Below, piece after piece: positions 16,601 through 22,375 of a stretch of 64,000 bases of DNA. This DNA comes from Cupriavidus sp. WKF15 (lineage in GTDB: Bacteria; Pseudomonadota; Gammaproteobacteria; Burkholderiales; Burkholderiaceae). Each line of letters begins with the position of its first letter. The stretch's first letter is position 1. The stretch covers positions 2,666,001 to 2,730,000 of the forward strand of contig NZ_CP119572.1 in NCBI RefSeq assembly GCF_029278605.1, in the 5' to 3' direction. The translations under genes were made by a program, and so were the position numbers. The notes under the pieces were generated by a model that worked only from the letters and a program-made list of their open reading frames with translations, searched no databases and was not told where the DNA came from.

Positions 16601-19520
16601 CGACAACGGAGACATCCTCGTTGGATTGCAGCGTGCCGGCGATGGCCGTATCTCGCCCGGCATCGAGGTTCAATGCCCGAGCGGTTTGCAGGCTGCCATT
16701 GACCACGATGTCCCGGGCCGCTGCGAGGGAGCCAGCACCGGCGCCCTGCACGGTGCCGTTGATATGGATATCCCCACCACCAGCCGTCCCTGTAGCGCGC
16801 AGGGCAAGATCGCCGTTCGCCTGGACGTTGTTCACAGACACGGAGCCAGCAGCCACCCCGTTGATGGCATTGGCCACGAGGCTCCCGCCTACCGACAGGT
16901 CTCGTCCAGCGTTGATCGCTACGTTCCCGGCTATCGCGGCAGCACCACCAACATTCACATCGTTGCCTGCGACGAGCTGCGCGTTTCCCCGGCCCGAAGC
17001 GGCACCTGAGATCGAGATGTCACGACCCGCCGACAGAGCGATGTCGCCCACGGCGTCGGTGGCGCCATCCAGCGAGATGTCGTTGCCCGCACTGGCGGTG
17101 AGCTTGTCGCCGACCGTCAGGTTGCCGGAAGACGTGATATTTCCCGTGGTCGCCGTGAGGCTCAGGCCGCTGACGGCCTGGATCGAACCACTGGCGCCCA
17201 CGCCTATGTTTCGGCCCGCAGCCATGTCCACGCCCGCGCCGCCAGCCAGCGCACCACTGACCAGCACGTCGCGGCCGGCCGTCACGGCAGCGGCCCCGAC
17301 GGCGGCTGCATTGCCGTTGAAGGCCACGTCGCCACCCCGTGCGATGACAGCCAGCGCACCGCCTGCCTGGACGTCCTGAAGGCTCACGCTATTGCCCGCC
17401 TGCACCGACAAGTCATTCGACAGCAGCTTGCCGGTGAGCGCGACGTCATTGCCAGCCTGCAGGTTCGCGCTCTGACCAAAGGCGAGGGAGCCTGGTCCAG
17501 TGAGATTCGTGCCAGCCCGCAAAGTCCCATTCTGTTGGGCGATGAGCACGCCGGCGATATCCATGCCATTTGCGGCCTGCAGATTCGCGTCGGTGGTGGC
17601 GAGCAGCGAGCCGGCAATGGACAGATTCCCGCCCGCCGTGACGGAGGTAGCGCCGCCGCTGGCCAGCGAGCCCGCAATCTGGGTGTCGCCCCCGACGTTC
17701 AGGGCGATATTGCCGTTGGCGGTGCTTTGGCCTGTGATGGCAAGATTCTGCCCCGCCGTCGCCAGCAGATTGCCGCCGCTCTTGAGCGTGCCGCCAGCAA
17801 CAACATTGCCGCCCGCCGAAAGCGCCGTGTCGGCGGCGGACTGCACGGTCGAGGTCCCTTGAACGCTGATGTCCCGGTTGGCTTGCGCATTGACTGTGGC
17901 GGCGCTGAACTGACCGGCAAGACGAATATCGCGGGCAGCAGTGAGCGTTGCCGCACCGGCGGCTGTGGTCGTGTCCGTCACGGCGATATCGCCGGTACCG
18001 TCACCGCCAGCGGCCGAAAGCGCCAGGGCGCCCCCGCTTTGCAGCGCACCCGCCTGCAGGTTGGCGCCGGCCGATAACGCCGTGTCACCCGTAGCTTGCG
18101 TGCTTGCCACATTGAGATTGCGGCCTGCGCTAGCGCTCAACTGGCCGCCGGACTGGATCGTGCCCGACGAGCTGATATCGCCAGTCGCGATGATGGTGTA
18201 GCCGCCGACACCAATATGCGTACCGCTGAGCGCGATGTTCCCCGCTGCGAGCAACGTGGATTGCTGCTGCGCTGCGGTGCCAGCCAGCGAGACATCGCCA
18301 TTGGCCGAGATCAGAAGATCCCCGGCGTTGGCGGCCAGCTGCCCATCCATGCGCACGCCCATGCCGGCAGCCGTGCCGATCACCTGGATCTGACCAGCGG
18401 TGACGGCGCCGAATGCCGTGGCGTCGATGGCGTATCCGCTGTTGGCCCCGCCATTGGCGGCGGATATGGCGGCGGCCGTGTTCACGGTACCGTTGGCCGC
18501 AGTCGCATAGGTTGTGCCCGTCGCAGAAGTCGATGCCGGTGTGACAAACTGGCGGCCAGCGACGACGTTGATCCGGGAGCCAGCATAGAGCGGTGCATTG
18601 ACACCGATGGTTTCGCCAATCAGGTCAATGGTGCCGACCGTGCCCTCGATACCCGAGCCGGGGCCATTGACACCGGCGTTGCCCTCAATCTGGATATGGC
18701 CACCGGTGACGTTGAAGCCCAGCGCCTTCGCATTGGAGAAGTCCGTCACCGTCCCGGCGGGACCGGTCAGGAACTGTGGTTGGCCCGTGGTCAGGGTAAC
18801 ACCGAGCGTGTTGGTGAAACCCGTCCCTTGCGTGGTGATGCCGTTCGGGTTCGCGATGATGACCGTCGCGGGTGCACCGAACACTTCGAGCGGCCCCTTG
18901 AGCGCGCTGGCATAGCCCACCCCGGTGGAAGTCACCTGGTTGACGATGGCGCTGGCTGCGCGGTTGCCAAGGTTGGCGTTTGCATCCAGCTGGCCACCCG
19001 TGAGGGAGGTGCCGCCCAGCAGGCTGTTGTTGAGAATCAGCCCGACCGGATCGATATTGAAACTCTGGTACTGATTGAGTGAGATGCCCGCGGCATTGGG
19101 CGCGGTAATGTTGACCACGGGAACACCGCCGCCGGCGCCCGTGGTCTGCGTGATGGTCGGCCGGAACGTGATCGGCGCCGCGGGATCGACAATCGGCGCT
19201 GCTTGCGCCGCCTGCATGGCGAAGCGGATGCGCAAGGCGATCTTCGCCTGAAGCGTTTCCCAGGCTTCGTCGGTCCACGAACGGTTGCCCGCGTTCAGCG
19301 TGCCGGCTGCGACACGACTCTGCTCGAAGGTCACGGAAAGCGGCGTCAGCCATGTCAGCACCGCGATCATGCCCGCCAGCGCCCGCTTCCATACCGGCAG
19401 GCGGTGGGCGGCAGGCAGTGCTGCCCCCGCGCCCGACAGCATGGCATCGGCGCGTGACACCTCACGCGCCACACCGGCGTGATCAAGTTGACGAAACACG
19501 GTCCGCATACGCTTGTTCAT
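7647..19520 (-). CDS. cdiA: Giant CdiA/FhaB-like CDI effector
   Basis: A 3,957-aa two-partner-secretion exoprotein. The start MNKRMRT was chosen over an upstream frame extension because it begins an extended signal region: basic N-end, then hydrophobic WKRALAGMIAVLTWLTPLSV. The TPS domain (about residues 125-375) contains IIANPNGIT. Residues about 400-2,300 are a beta-helix of roughly 20-residue AGRDI.V.G-type repeats arranged in larger units. A region with more FHA-like character follows, then a DUF637-like hydrophobic pre-toxin segment (about 3,370-3,600). The junction AAQNEALNN is near residue 3,660, followed by a toxin region of about 294 aa ending in FLGGGQGLPGGGAEL...QITVKVK. The toxin activity is not recognisable to me. 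It is exported by the TpsB encoded upstream. Confidence 0.93.
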   Translation of the reverse strand: MNKRMRTVFRQLDHAGVAREVSRADAMLSGAGAALPAAHRLPVWKRALAGMIAVLTWLTPLSVTFEQSRVAAGTLNAGNRSWTDEAWETLQAKIALRIRFAMQAAQAAPIVDPAAPITFRPTITQTTGAGGGVPVVNITAPNAAGISLNQYQSFNIDPVGLILNNSLLGGTSLTGGQLDANANLGNRAASAIVNQVTSTGVGYASALKGPLEVFGAPATVIIANPNGITTQGTGFTNTLGVTLTTGQPQFLTGPAGTVTDFSNAKALGFNVTGGHIQIEGNAGVNGPGSGIEGTVGTIDLIGETIGVNAPLYAGSRINVVAGRQFVTPASTSATGTTYATAANGTVNTAAAISAANGGANSGYAIDATAFGAVTAGQIQVIGTAAGMGVRMDGQLAANAGDLLISANGDVSLAGTAAQQQSTLLAAGNIALSGTHIGVGGYTIIATGDISSSGTIQSGGQLSASAGRNLNVASTQATGDTALSAGANLQAGALQSGGALALSAAGGDGTGDIAVTDTTTAAGAATLTAARDIRLAGQFSAATVNAQANRDISVQGTSTVQSAADTALSAGGNVVAGGTLKSGGNLLATAGQNLAITGQSTANGNIALNVGGDTQIAGSLASGGATSVTAGGNLSIAGSLLATTDANLQAANGMDIAGVLIAQQNGTLRAGTNLTGPGSLAFGQSANLQAGNDVALTGKLLSNDLSVQAGNSVSLQDVQAGGALAVIARGGDVAFNGNAAAVGAAAVTAGRDVLVSGALAGGAGVDMAAGRNIGVGASGSIQAVSGLSLTATTGNITSSGNLTVGDKLTASAGNDISLDGATDAVGDIALSAGRDISISGAASGRGNAQLVAGNDVNVGGAAAIAGNVAINAGRDLSVGGSLVANAINGVAAGSVSVNNVQANGDLALRATGTAGGGDIHINGTVQGAGAGSLAAARDIVVNGSLQTARALNLDAGRDTAIAGTLQSNEDVSVVARTGSVSNAGTLQAGGNLAIDAAQAIVLGPNATSALGDTAFAAGGDIVLGGTLAGQGNGTLVAGGTISGAGNTAFGLAASLQSAGDTNLAGLLRGGSVQVTAAGFATLHDVQAGSAMNLSAGQDLNLTGAIVGGADVAASAAGNLNISGGIQSAGNTALTAAVGSVLNTGTIASQGTLGLQAGTDIRLDGTITSSGDVALASGRDIVINGVLNGQGSGQLLAGRDLAGTGTITFTQPAILAAGRDIAQAGLIQGQAVQLVGGNSVAVNNLESASTLSVQALGNSGGGDVQVNGSAAAAGAIQVAAVRDVAVNGKLAAGAILSVDAGRDIAVGGVVESVGDLSLLARQGSLSATGGIHGGGQLNVSTGLDLSLGASTSAVGTLVLSAGRDAVLNGTLAGGTDGTVIAGRDITGAGTQGITGAATLLAGRDLALSGSLQADNVEASGGNNAALNNVISAKALTLTANGNAGGGDAALTGTVGVPGAVLVQGSRDVAVGGALTGGTQVQLIGGRDVTVTGSVQAIGDLGLLAQTGSVSVSGSVATNQALSVSAGMDVNLGGQVAAAGTIAAQAGQDIALTGTVAVQLDGTLEAGRDIYGAGNAAFGQAATVVAGRDTALSGGLQGSTVTVTAGNRAGLGSVQAVSGPLVATANGNAGGGDVALSGAAASAGDLSLQGTRDVTVAGAINSGGVSTLAAGRNIGVAGDLNTVGDLTVTAGTGRIDLANATTQGNLTATAATALSATGLLLAGGAASVSAGSDMTIAGIAAQHTGVLNAGGNLNAGGVAFGDQATLFATGNINVTGIVATNGTLSASAGNSLAFGEVQAGGAATLVASGAAGGGDVSIAGATVSGGALQVTATRDASLNGTVLGYDVATIVSGRNLFVGDQLAANGDISLTATSGNLAVAGALTTGGNLTASAAGNLILSGGLVNGDTTLGAQGGMTLTGSLFGLGMGTLHAGSAITGGGALSFARDISIQAGSGVTLGDIQGGGQFTATAGGDATFGAATVVGKLTATSGSGSISFSGPVATGGDLDLRAAQNVTAAGGVSAMGAVNVAGTQGNVTVAGVSANGDTRLQAGQTLTLTGSSTVAGQINLAGKNVTLGGTLAGSRDITVAAQSGLDAGQSQIISTGNTTLSGSNVTVGNAVVGGALDVHAGNQLSLAGQQVLVVGNATLTAGNGLNNASNVLAGSDLTVSAGNLTNRFGASLASTGTTTITAGSFTNAGIVNGRATNVSVSGALANSGSLMGLNALNITAGTLNNQGGLIFAGDPNAQGGSVTGDLSLTLTGGNGAFYNVNGNILAQRDLGISAVNMAFDPSQGTINQGGRLNINAGSIYVSGTWNVGGQGATVNGIYGFTSAGTIDGSAPMTFSTNGTFANYGQISAGDLTVNGTLYNAGGATLHTSGNLTLNGSGTNRGTVESMGSLTINGGSYDNQLATTQAAGNVTFNLGGVLQNTGGTIAAGNNVSIQAGSVVNDQTVPTGQQTTTTWVSDPALLMSTPIGTRTVTTWVSTGGDSGSSVRNTEIRVATLGDLLSSTTAPATSGDTLTLGATWVAQGYYQNDSGGLYYGWSWAAMDPSTAGSGSQSFALPGVYQTVTTQQAGTSGVISAGNSVSILADSLSNRGGQISALNGVALNVQSLSNGAAVSTTTNQALTRVDQASLTALLNAINALGPIIDPGGSTGDPSLPANYGIDINSIAPSTSGSVAWSAPLGLIAAGGNLTVSGGNLVNEGILYAGNNVVINAASLTNQGGNQQSYSSQVGCASGVPDTACGTAGQPRGNNPTTTTFGYNQQNASIYAGHDLVIAAGQTSNTYGNLIAGHNIVIGGVGSTATSTTPADSLTNTSGNIVAGNNIQLNVAGAITNTLPPPVTVHENYGTQQQYAGCMTAGGYKESYCEGYVDQQSGSSSVISAGNTLQINAGSLTNVGSLISAGANAVINVAGPVVNSAQTLNAYWHSHWVQETGMFSSDKRHDIWACGTPEQCAALYGSAYTATGGVINPPTPVGNIAATIQAPNLSITAGGQIQNVGNVIGTEVSLTGQKLINGITTANTYTPRVNAPSQVISLTPQTMPGLNLGVPRAVGSGQLPTPVAGKASYVDGQLTPALSAGFGPQTLLDNLPATLQPGSTLFYFNPEEENLLLQQAALAQTGKASFIDGLSYDSKQNLSTTQQEKAILYQNALAYAQANGLQLGTALTQTQVNALDRPMLWYVEQTVPDPNCTATGVATCPTLTALMPQVYLPVNTSAMSAGGNISGTDITLDFGKGSGGSIVNTGSITAGGTLTVHTDSLTNQANVVDVGEIWNKVSGGYLKVTGTQVQPGGFMSAADLDLNVQSIANIGGILQQLNANGTVDQAGTQQLLANLQARLGGNFTQVTEADNLHTDFVKEGGSFGALQLVALVAAVVVTILTYGAASEAIGATLGAEGGTFATGTAATATTTATTAGLGNIALSAGIAGVAGSATSQVISTGSVNWGSAFEAGAVAAITAGLTNGITYNADTGLGFSTGQLAVGGPTSSLAALGGVQSIGNSVVQASSTAASNLPVQVLALAADATISAGVGSLIEGGSFGDALKNTLVNDMAAIGAFAIGNANEAGFFGKGLPGELAYIASHAALGCAAQGLLSGDCAAGAIGGAASTIVAPLVLGLIDPGQTPPTTGQTAAATAIAMLAGGGLASALGQNANAAALAAQNEALNNTISHYGQLRQQCANGGGSGCSLYQKVSTETSKPIGVQSGPYQIVAYTDANGTPNAYGAYNPQTGQTDYVMDGGDLQTFMRGMNSGTLDRQPGYQAQGVAGATNVVTGIFAGNSGQVVQGFNQMGNSWLGALQDPGWWLTTGTALVGGVVAKSTTEAAIATNNAGVFDTGANITPMSSANTYRSIGANGTFVTPVSSIESITGSISPTATEITISQAQATALENSLGLNPGSLGSSNVLSIVSGVSSRAPRSPLSGNNYFLGGGQGLPGGGAELVIDSIPSAGGQGIRQITVKVK
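13900..18050 (-). repeat. Higher-order ~550-bp repeat inside cdiA
   Basis: The motif AGGGD(V/I/A) recurs near 14,090, 14,636, 15,186, 15,743, 16,770 and 17,330, with degenerate copies near 16,200 and 17,985. Spacing is 546-560 bp, or twice about 513 across the degenerate copy. Each unit of about 183 aa holds roughly nine 20-residue beta-helix coils in a fixed order (RDV.V.G, AGRDI.V.G, GDL.L.A..GS, AG.DI.L.G, GRDI.GAG, VQA). The copies are divergent, so this is an old amplification of a multi-coil block. Confidence 0.8.
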
Positions 19521-19660
19521 GGCTTCTTGTCTGCGCTTCTTCTGGTGACGGGCCGCAGGCAATGGCCTGCAGCCTCGCGCCGTCGTCCTCCCGGCCGAGG
19601 TGACGCTGCACGGCAGCACTGGCAGGCCGCCACCGTGGTCTTGCCTGGATTGCTTGAGGC

Positions 19661-20569
19661 TTACTGCTGGATGCGCGCGCTCTTCATCAGGTCAACGACG
19701 ACTTGCTGGGTCGCCTTCTGGACCTCGATTGACTCAAGCTGCTTGCGCAGCGCGTCCTTGATCTGCTCGTACTGGGGAATCTGGGTCGGGCGCTTTGCAT
19801 CCACGCGCAGCAGCCAGAAGGCCTCGCCCACTTGCACGGGCGCAGCGGAAACGGCTCCCTCTGGGAGCTGGACCATGGCCGCCGCCAACGGCAAGGGCCA
19901 GTTCTGGGTTCGGCCTTCCTGCAGCGGCAGCTTGAACGAGACCCAGTTGAGCACGCCGCCTTGCGCGGCCGTGGGTCCCTGGCTGCTCTGCCGGGCCAGT
20001 TGCGCAAACTCCCCGCCCTTCTTGATCTGTTCAAGGAGCTTCTGCGCCGTGTCCGCATCTTTCACGATGATGGCACTGGGCTTGTACTCGAACTCGCCAA
20101 GCGTCGCCACGATGGCGTCGAATTTCGCGCGCACATCGGCCTCTGATACCGGCGCAGGCTTGATCGCATCGCGCAGATAGTCCTGGGTCATGGCCAGGGC
20201 CTTGGCCTGCTCCATGGCCAGCCGGACATTGGGGCGGGTATCGTAGTGTCCCTTCTCAGCGGCCTGGCGGAACAGCTCCCGGGCGATGAGCTGGTTCTTC
20301 ACCGCGTCGCGAATCTGTGGCGTGACGGGTGTATTGACCGATCTCAGCGCCGCATCAAGCTGCTCCTGGGTAATCGGTGCCCCGTTGACCCGTGCGACCA
20401 CGCCGGCAGGCAGCGGGCCGGTGTCCGCCGCTTGAACGGCTGTCTTGTTCTTCGGCTCCGGCTGGGTCCTGGCAGCGGCGCAGGCGTTGTGCGCCCCAAT
20501 GGCCAGGACGCAGGACAGGAACAGTGCCTCACTGCGCAAAAGCAGCCGGTGGATATTGAAGGTGGTCAT
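19661..20569 (-). CDS. Periplasmic PpiC/parvulin-type chaperone of the TPS operon
   Basis: 302 aa with a signal peptide (LLLRSEALFLSCVLAIGAHNACAA). A SurA-like N-terminal helical region (VVARVNGAPITQEQLDAAL) is followed by a rotamase-like domain (about residues 160-270; AQGGVLNWVS) and a C-terminal helix. It matches the peptidyl-prolyl isomerase family that includes Par27 of Bordetella, known to bind filamentous haemagglutinin in the periplasm. It lies between tpsB and cdiA with tight spacing to tpsB, so it probably keeps the unfolded CdiA chain export-competent. The start MTTFN has GGGGAA upstream; an in-frame ATG five codons earlier is possible. Confidence 0.88.
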   Translation of the reverse strand: MTTFNIHRLLLRSEALFLSCVLAIGAHNACAAARTQPEPKNKTAVQAADTGPLPAGVVARVNGAPITQEQLDAALRSVNTPVTPQIRDAVKNQLIARELFRQAAEKGHYDTRPNVRLAMEQAKALAMTQDYLRDAIKPAPVSEADVRAKFDAIVATLGEFEYKPSAIIVKDADTAQKLLEQIKKGGEFAQLARQSSQGPTAAQGGVLNWVSFKLPLQEGRTQNWPLPLAAAMVQLPEGAVSAAPVQVGEAFWLLRVDAKRPTQIPQYEQIKDALRKQLESIEVQKATQQVVVDLMKSARIQQ

Positions 20570-20587
20570 GTCGGTATTCCCCATTTC

Positions 20588-22375
20588 TTAGATCGACCAA
20601 TTGAGCGTGGCCAGCAGGACGGTGGCCTTCTTGCCAAGCGAACTCGGCTGGATCAGGGCCTGCCCCAGCAGGATCTCCCCCGAAATCGCTTGCTGGCGGT
20701 ACCTGCCCTGTGCCCGCACGCCAATACCGGTGCCAGCCAGCGTCGGCCATCCGCCCAGTGCGTTCAGGTGCGCCTTGCCGCCGTCAAGGAAGACATAGGG
20801 CTCGATGCGTGCGCCGTCCCATGCCGGCGCGTTCTGCCAGGCCAGTTCATTGCGCAGGTAGAGGCCGCTGTCGCCCGCGATGCCGCCCTCCGTGAAGCCG
20901 CGCACCGAACTCATTCCGCCGAGATAGATCTGCTGGGTGCCAAACAGGGCGACCGGGCTGAACTGGCCGCGCAAGGTACCCCGGTAGGCCCAGGAGGTTT
21001 GCAGCAGCGTGCCGGCCGTCAACTGCACCGTGCCGGTCATGTCCACCTTGTTGAACTGGTTGTGGGCATCACCCCGGCCTATCGTGGGATCGTCATGCAC
21101 CGCGTCCAGCCAGGGCACGCCGCGCGAGAAGCCAAAGTCATAGGTCGCCGTTGCCGGCTGCCCGTTGGCCGTGAAGCGGACAAAGCCATTGGCAGCCATC
21201 CGCAGCACGGAAAGGCTTTGCGGCGACAAGGCCAGGCCTGCAATGCTGCGCTCGGTGCGCGTCCTGGCGAAGGTCACATCGATACTCATCCTGCCCATGC
21301 GGGACCGGCTCAGGACGGAGTTCCAGCCCAGGATCTGACTGAAGGTGCGGCCTTCGAGCAAGGCCGCGTCGCCGATGACCTGCTGGTACTCCGATACCGA
21401 AGTGGTGTAGCTGAAGGTCTGGTAGCCGACCGGCACCGCGCCGGAAAGCACCAGGGCATTGCTGTCACGGGTCCCGACGAAGCTCAGACCGAGCGATTCC
21501 TGCAGGCCGATGACGTTGTCCGCTTCCGCTCCCAGCCGGTAGCGCAGCTTGCCCGTCTGGGTGCTGCCGTAGTTATCCATGCCGAGGTCGTAGAAGAAGC
21601 GGTCGCCATAGCGGTTGGCAACGGCAATCACCGACTCGCCAGGCGACTGGCCGGGCAGGATCTGCAGTTCCGCCTGGTTGCGGCGCAGTCGGTTGATCTG
21701 GTCGACGCCCTGCTCCAGATCCGCCAGCCGCAGCACGTCTCCCACACGGGTACCGAAGGCCCACGCTGTTCCAGCGTCCGTCAGCACGCCTCCCCCGTCC
21801 GTCTCGAATGGACGAGCGCCGTCCGGGATCGGGCGCAGTGGCTTGCCGTTCAGGGTGAGAGCACCCACCTTGCCTGCGACCACATTCACTTTCAGCACAC
21901 CAGAGGCCAGGTTCTGCGGGCCGAGATAGGCCCGGGTCGTGATGTGGCCGTGCTCGATGAACGCTTCCGTCACTCTTCGCAGCAGCAGGTTGACCCGGTT
22001 GCGCCCAAGGCGCCGGCCGAGGAACGGCGCGACCACCGCCGCCAGTTCCTCTTGTGAAAGAACGGTGTCGCCGCTGAATTCGACATCGCGGATGACGAAC
22101 ATAGGTTCCACGTCCGGCAACGATTCGATGTCCTTGCCTTTCGCGACCTCCGGCACAGGCGGCGGCGTGGGCACAGCGATCTCCGCTGGTGCCTGGGCCG
22201 CCTGCTGCTGTTGCTCGCGGGTCCTCTGCTCCTGCAGCAGCCGCTGACCCGGATCCTGCTCCGGTCGCACGGCCGGAAGATTTACAGGTGGCAACGCCTG
22301 AGCCAAAGCTTCGAATGCGGTCAAGGCTGCAAGACTGGCCACGATGCCATAGCGTCCAATCACAGCCCGAACCAC
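20588..22375 (-). CDS. cdiB: TpsB outer-membrane transporter (ShlB/FhaC/CdiB family)
   Basis: 595 aa with a signal peptide (about residues 1-26). A Gln/Pro-rich linker with an EQQQQ cluster is followed by POTRA domains (from FVIRDVEFSGDTVLSQEEL near residue 92) and a 16-strand barrel carrying the VRGF motif (SSVRGFTEGG near residue 490), which marks the L6 loop of Omp85/TpsB proteins. It ends in a beta-strand (VLLATLNWSI) as expected for Bam insertion. It starts at a GTG that overlaps the end of the upstream tpsA, so translation is coupled; a second GTG overlapping the tpsA stop is an alternative. It secretes TPS-domain proteins, probably both the small TpsA and the giant CdiA. Confidence 0.92.
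   Translation of the reverse strand: MVRAVIGRYGIVASLAALTAFEALAQALPPVNLPAVRPEQDPGQRLLQEQRTREQQQQAAQAPAEIAVPTPPPVPEVAKGKDIESLPDVEPMFVIRDVEFSGDTVLSQEELAAVVAPFLGRRLGRNRVNLLLRRVTEAFIEHGHITTRAYLGPQNLASGVLKVNVVAGKVGALTLNGKPLRPIPDGARPFETDGGGVLTDAGTAWAFGTRVGDVLRLADLEQGVDQINRLRRNQAELQILPGQSPGESVIAVANRYGDRFFYDLGMDNYGSTQTGKLRYRLGAEADNVIGLQESLGLSFVGTRDSNALVLSGAVPVGYQTFSYTTSVSEYQQVIGDAALLEGRTFSQILGWNSVLSRSRMGRMSIDVTFARTRTERSIAGLALSPQSLSVLRMAANGFVRFTANGQPATATYDFGFSRGVPWLDAVHDDPTIGRGDAHNQFNKVDMTGTVQLTAGTLLQTSWAYRGTLRGQFSPVALFGTQQIYLGGMSSVRGFTEGGIAGDSGLYLRNELAWQNAPAWDGARIEPYVFLDGGKAHLNALGGWPTLAGTGIGVRAQGRYRQQAISGEILLGQALIQPSSLGKKATVLLATLNWSI

Noticed and set aside
13900..18050. Regular repeats considered as a CRISPR array
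   Set aside because: The repeats are in frame, degenerate, coding and about 550 bp long; no short identical repeats with unique spacers exist anywhere in the window.
20246..22057. 603-codon plus-strand frame opposite tpsB
   Set aside because: The minus strand has clear POTRA and VRGF features and operon structure; the plus product has no protein-family character.
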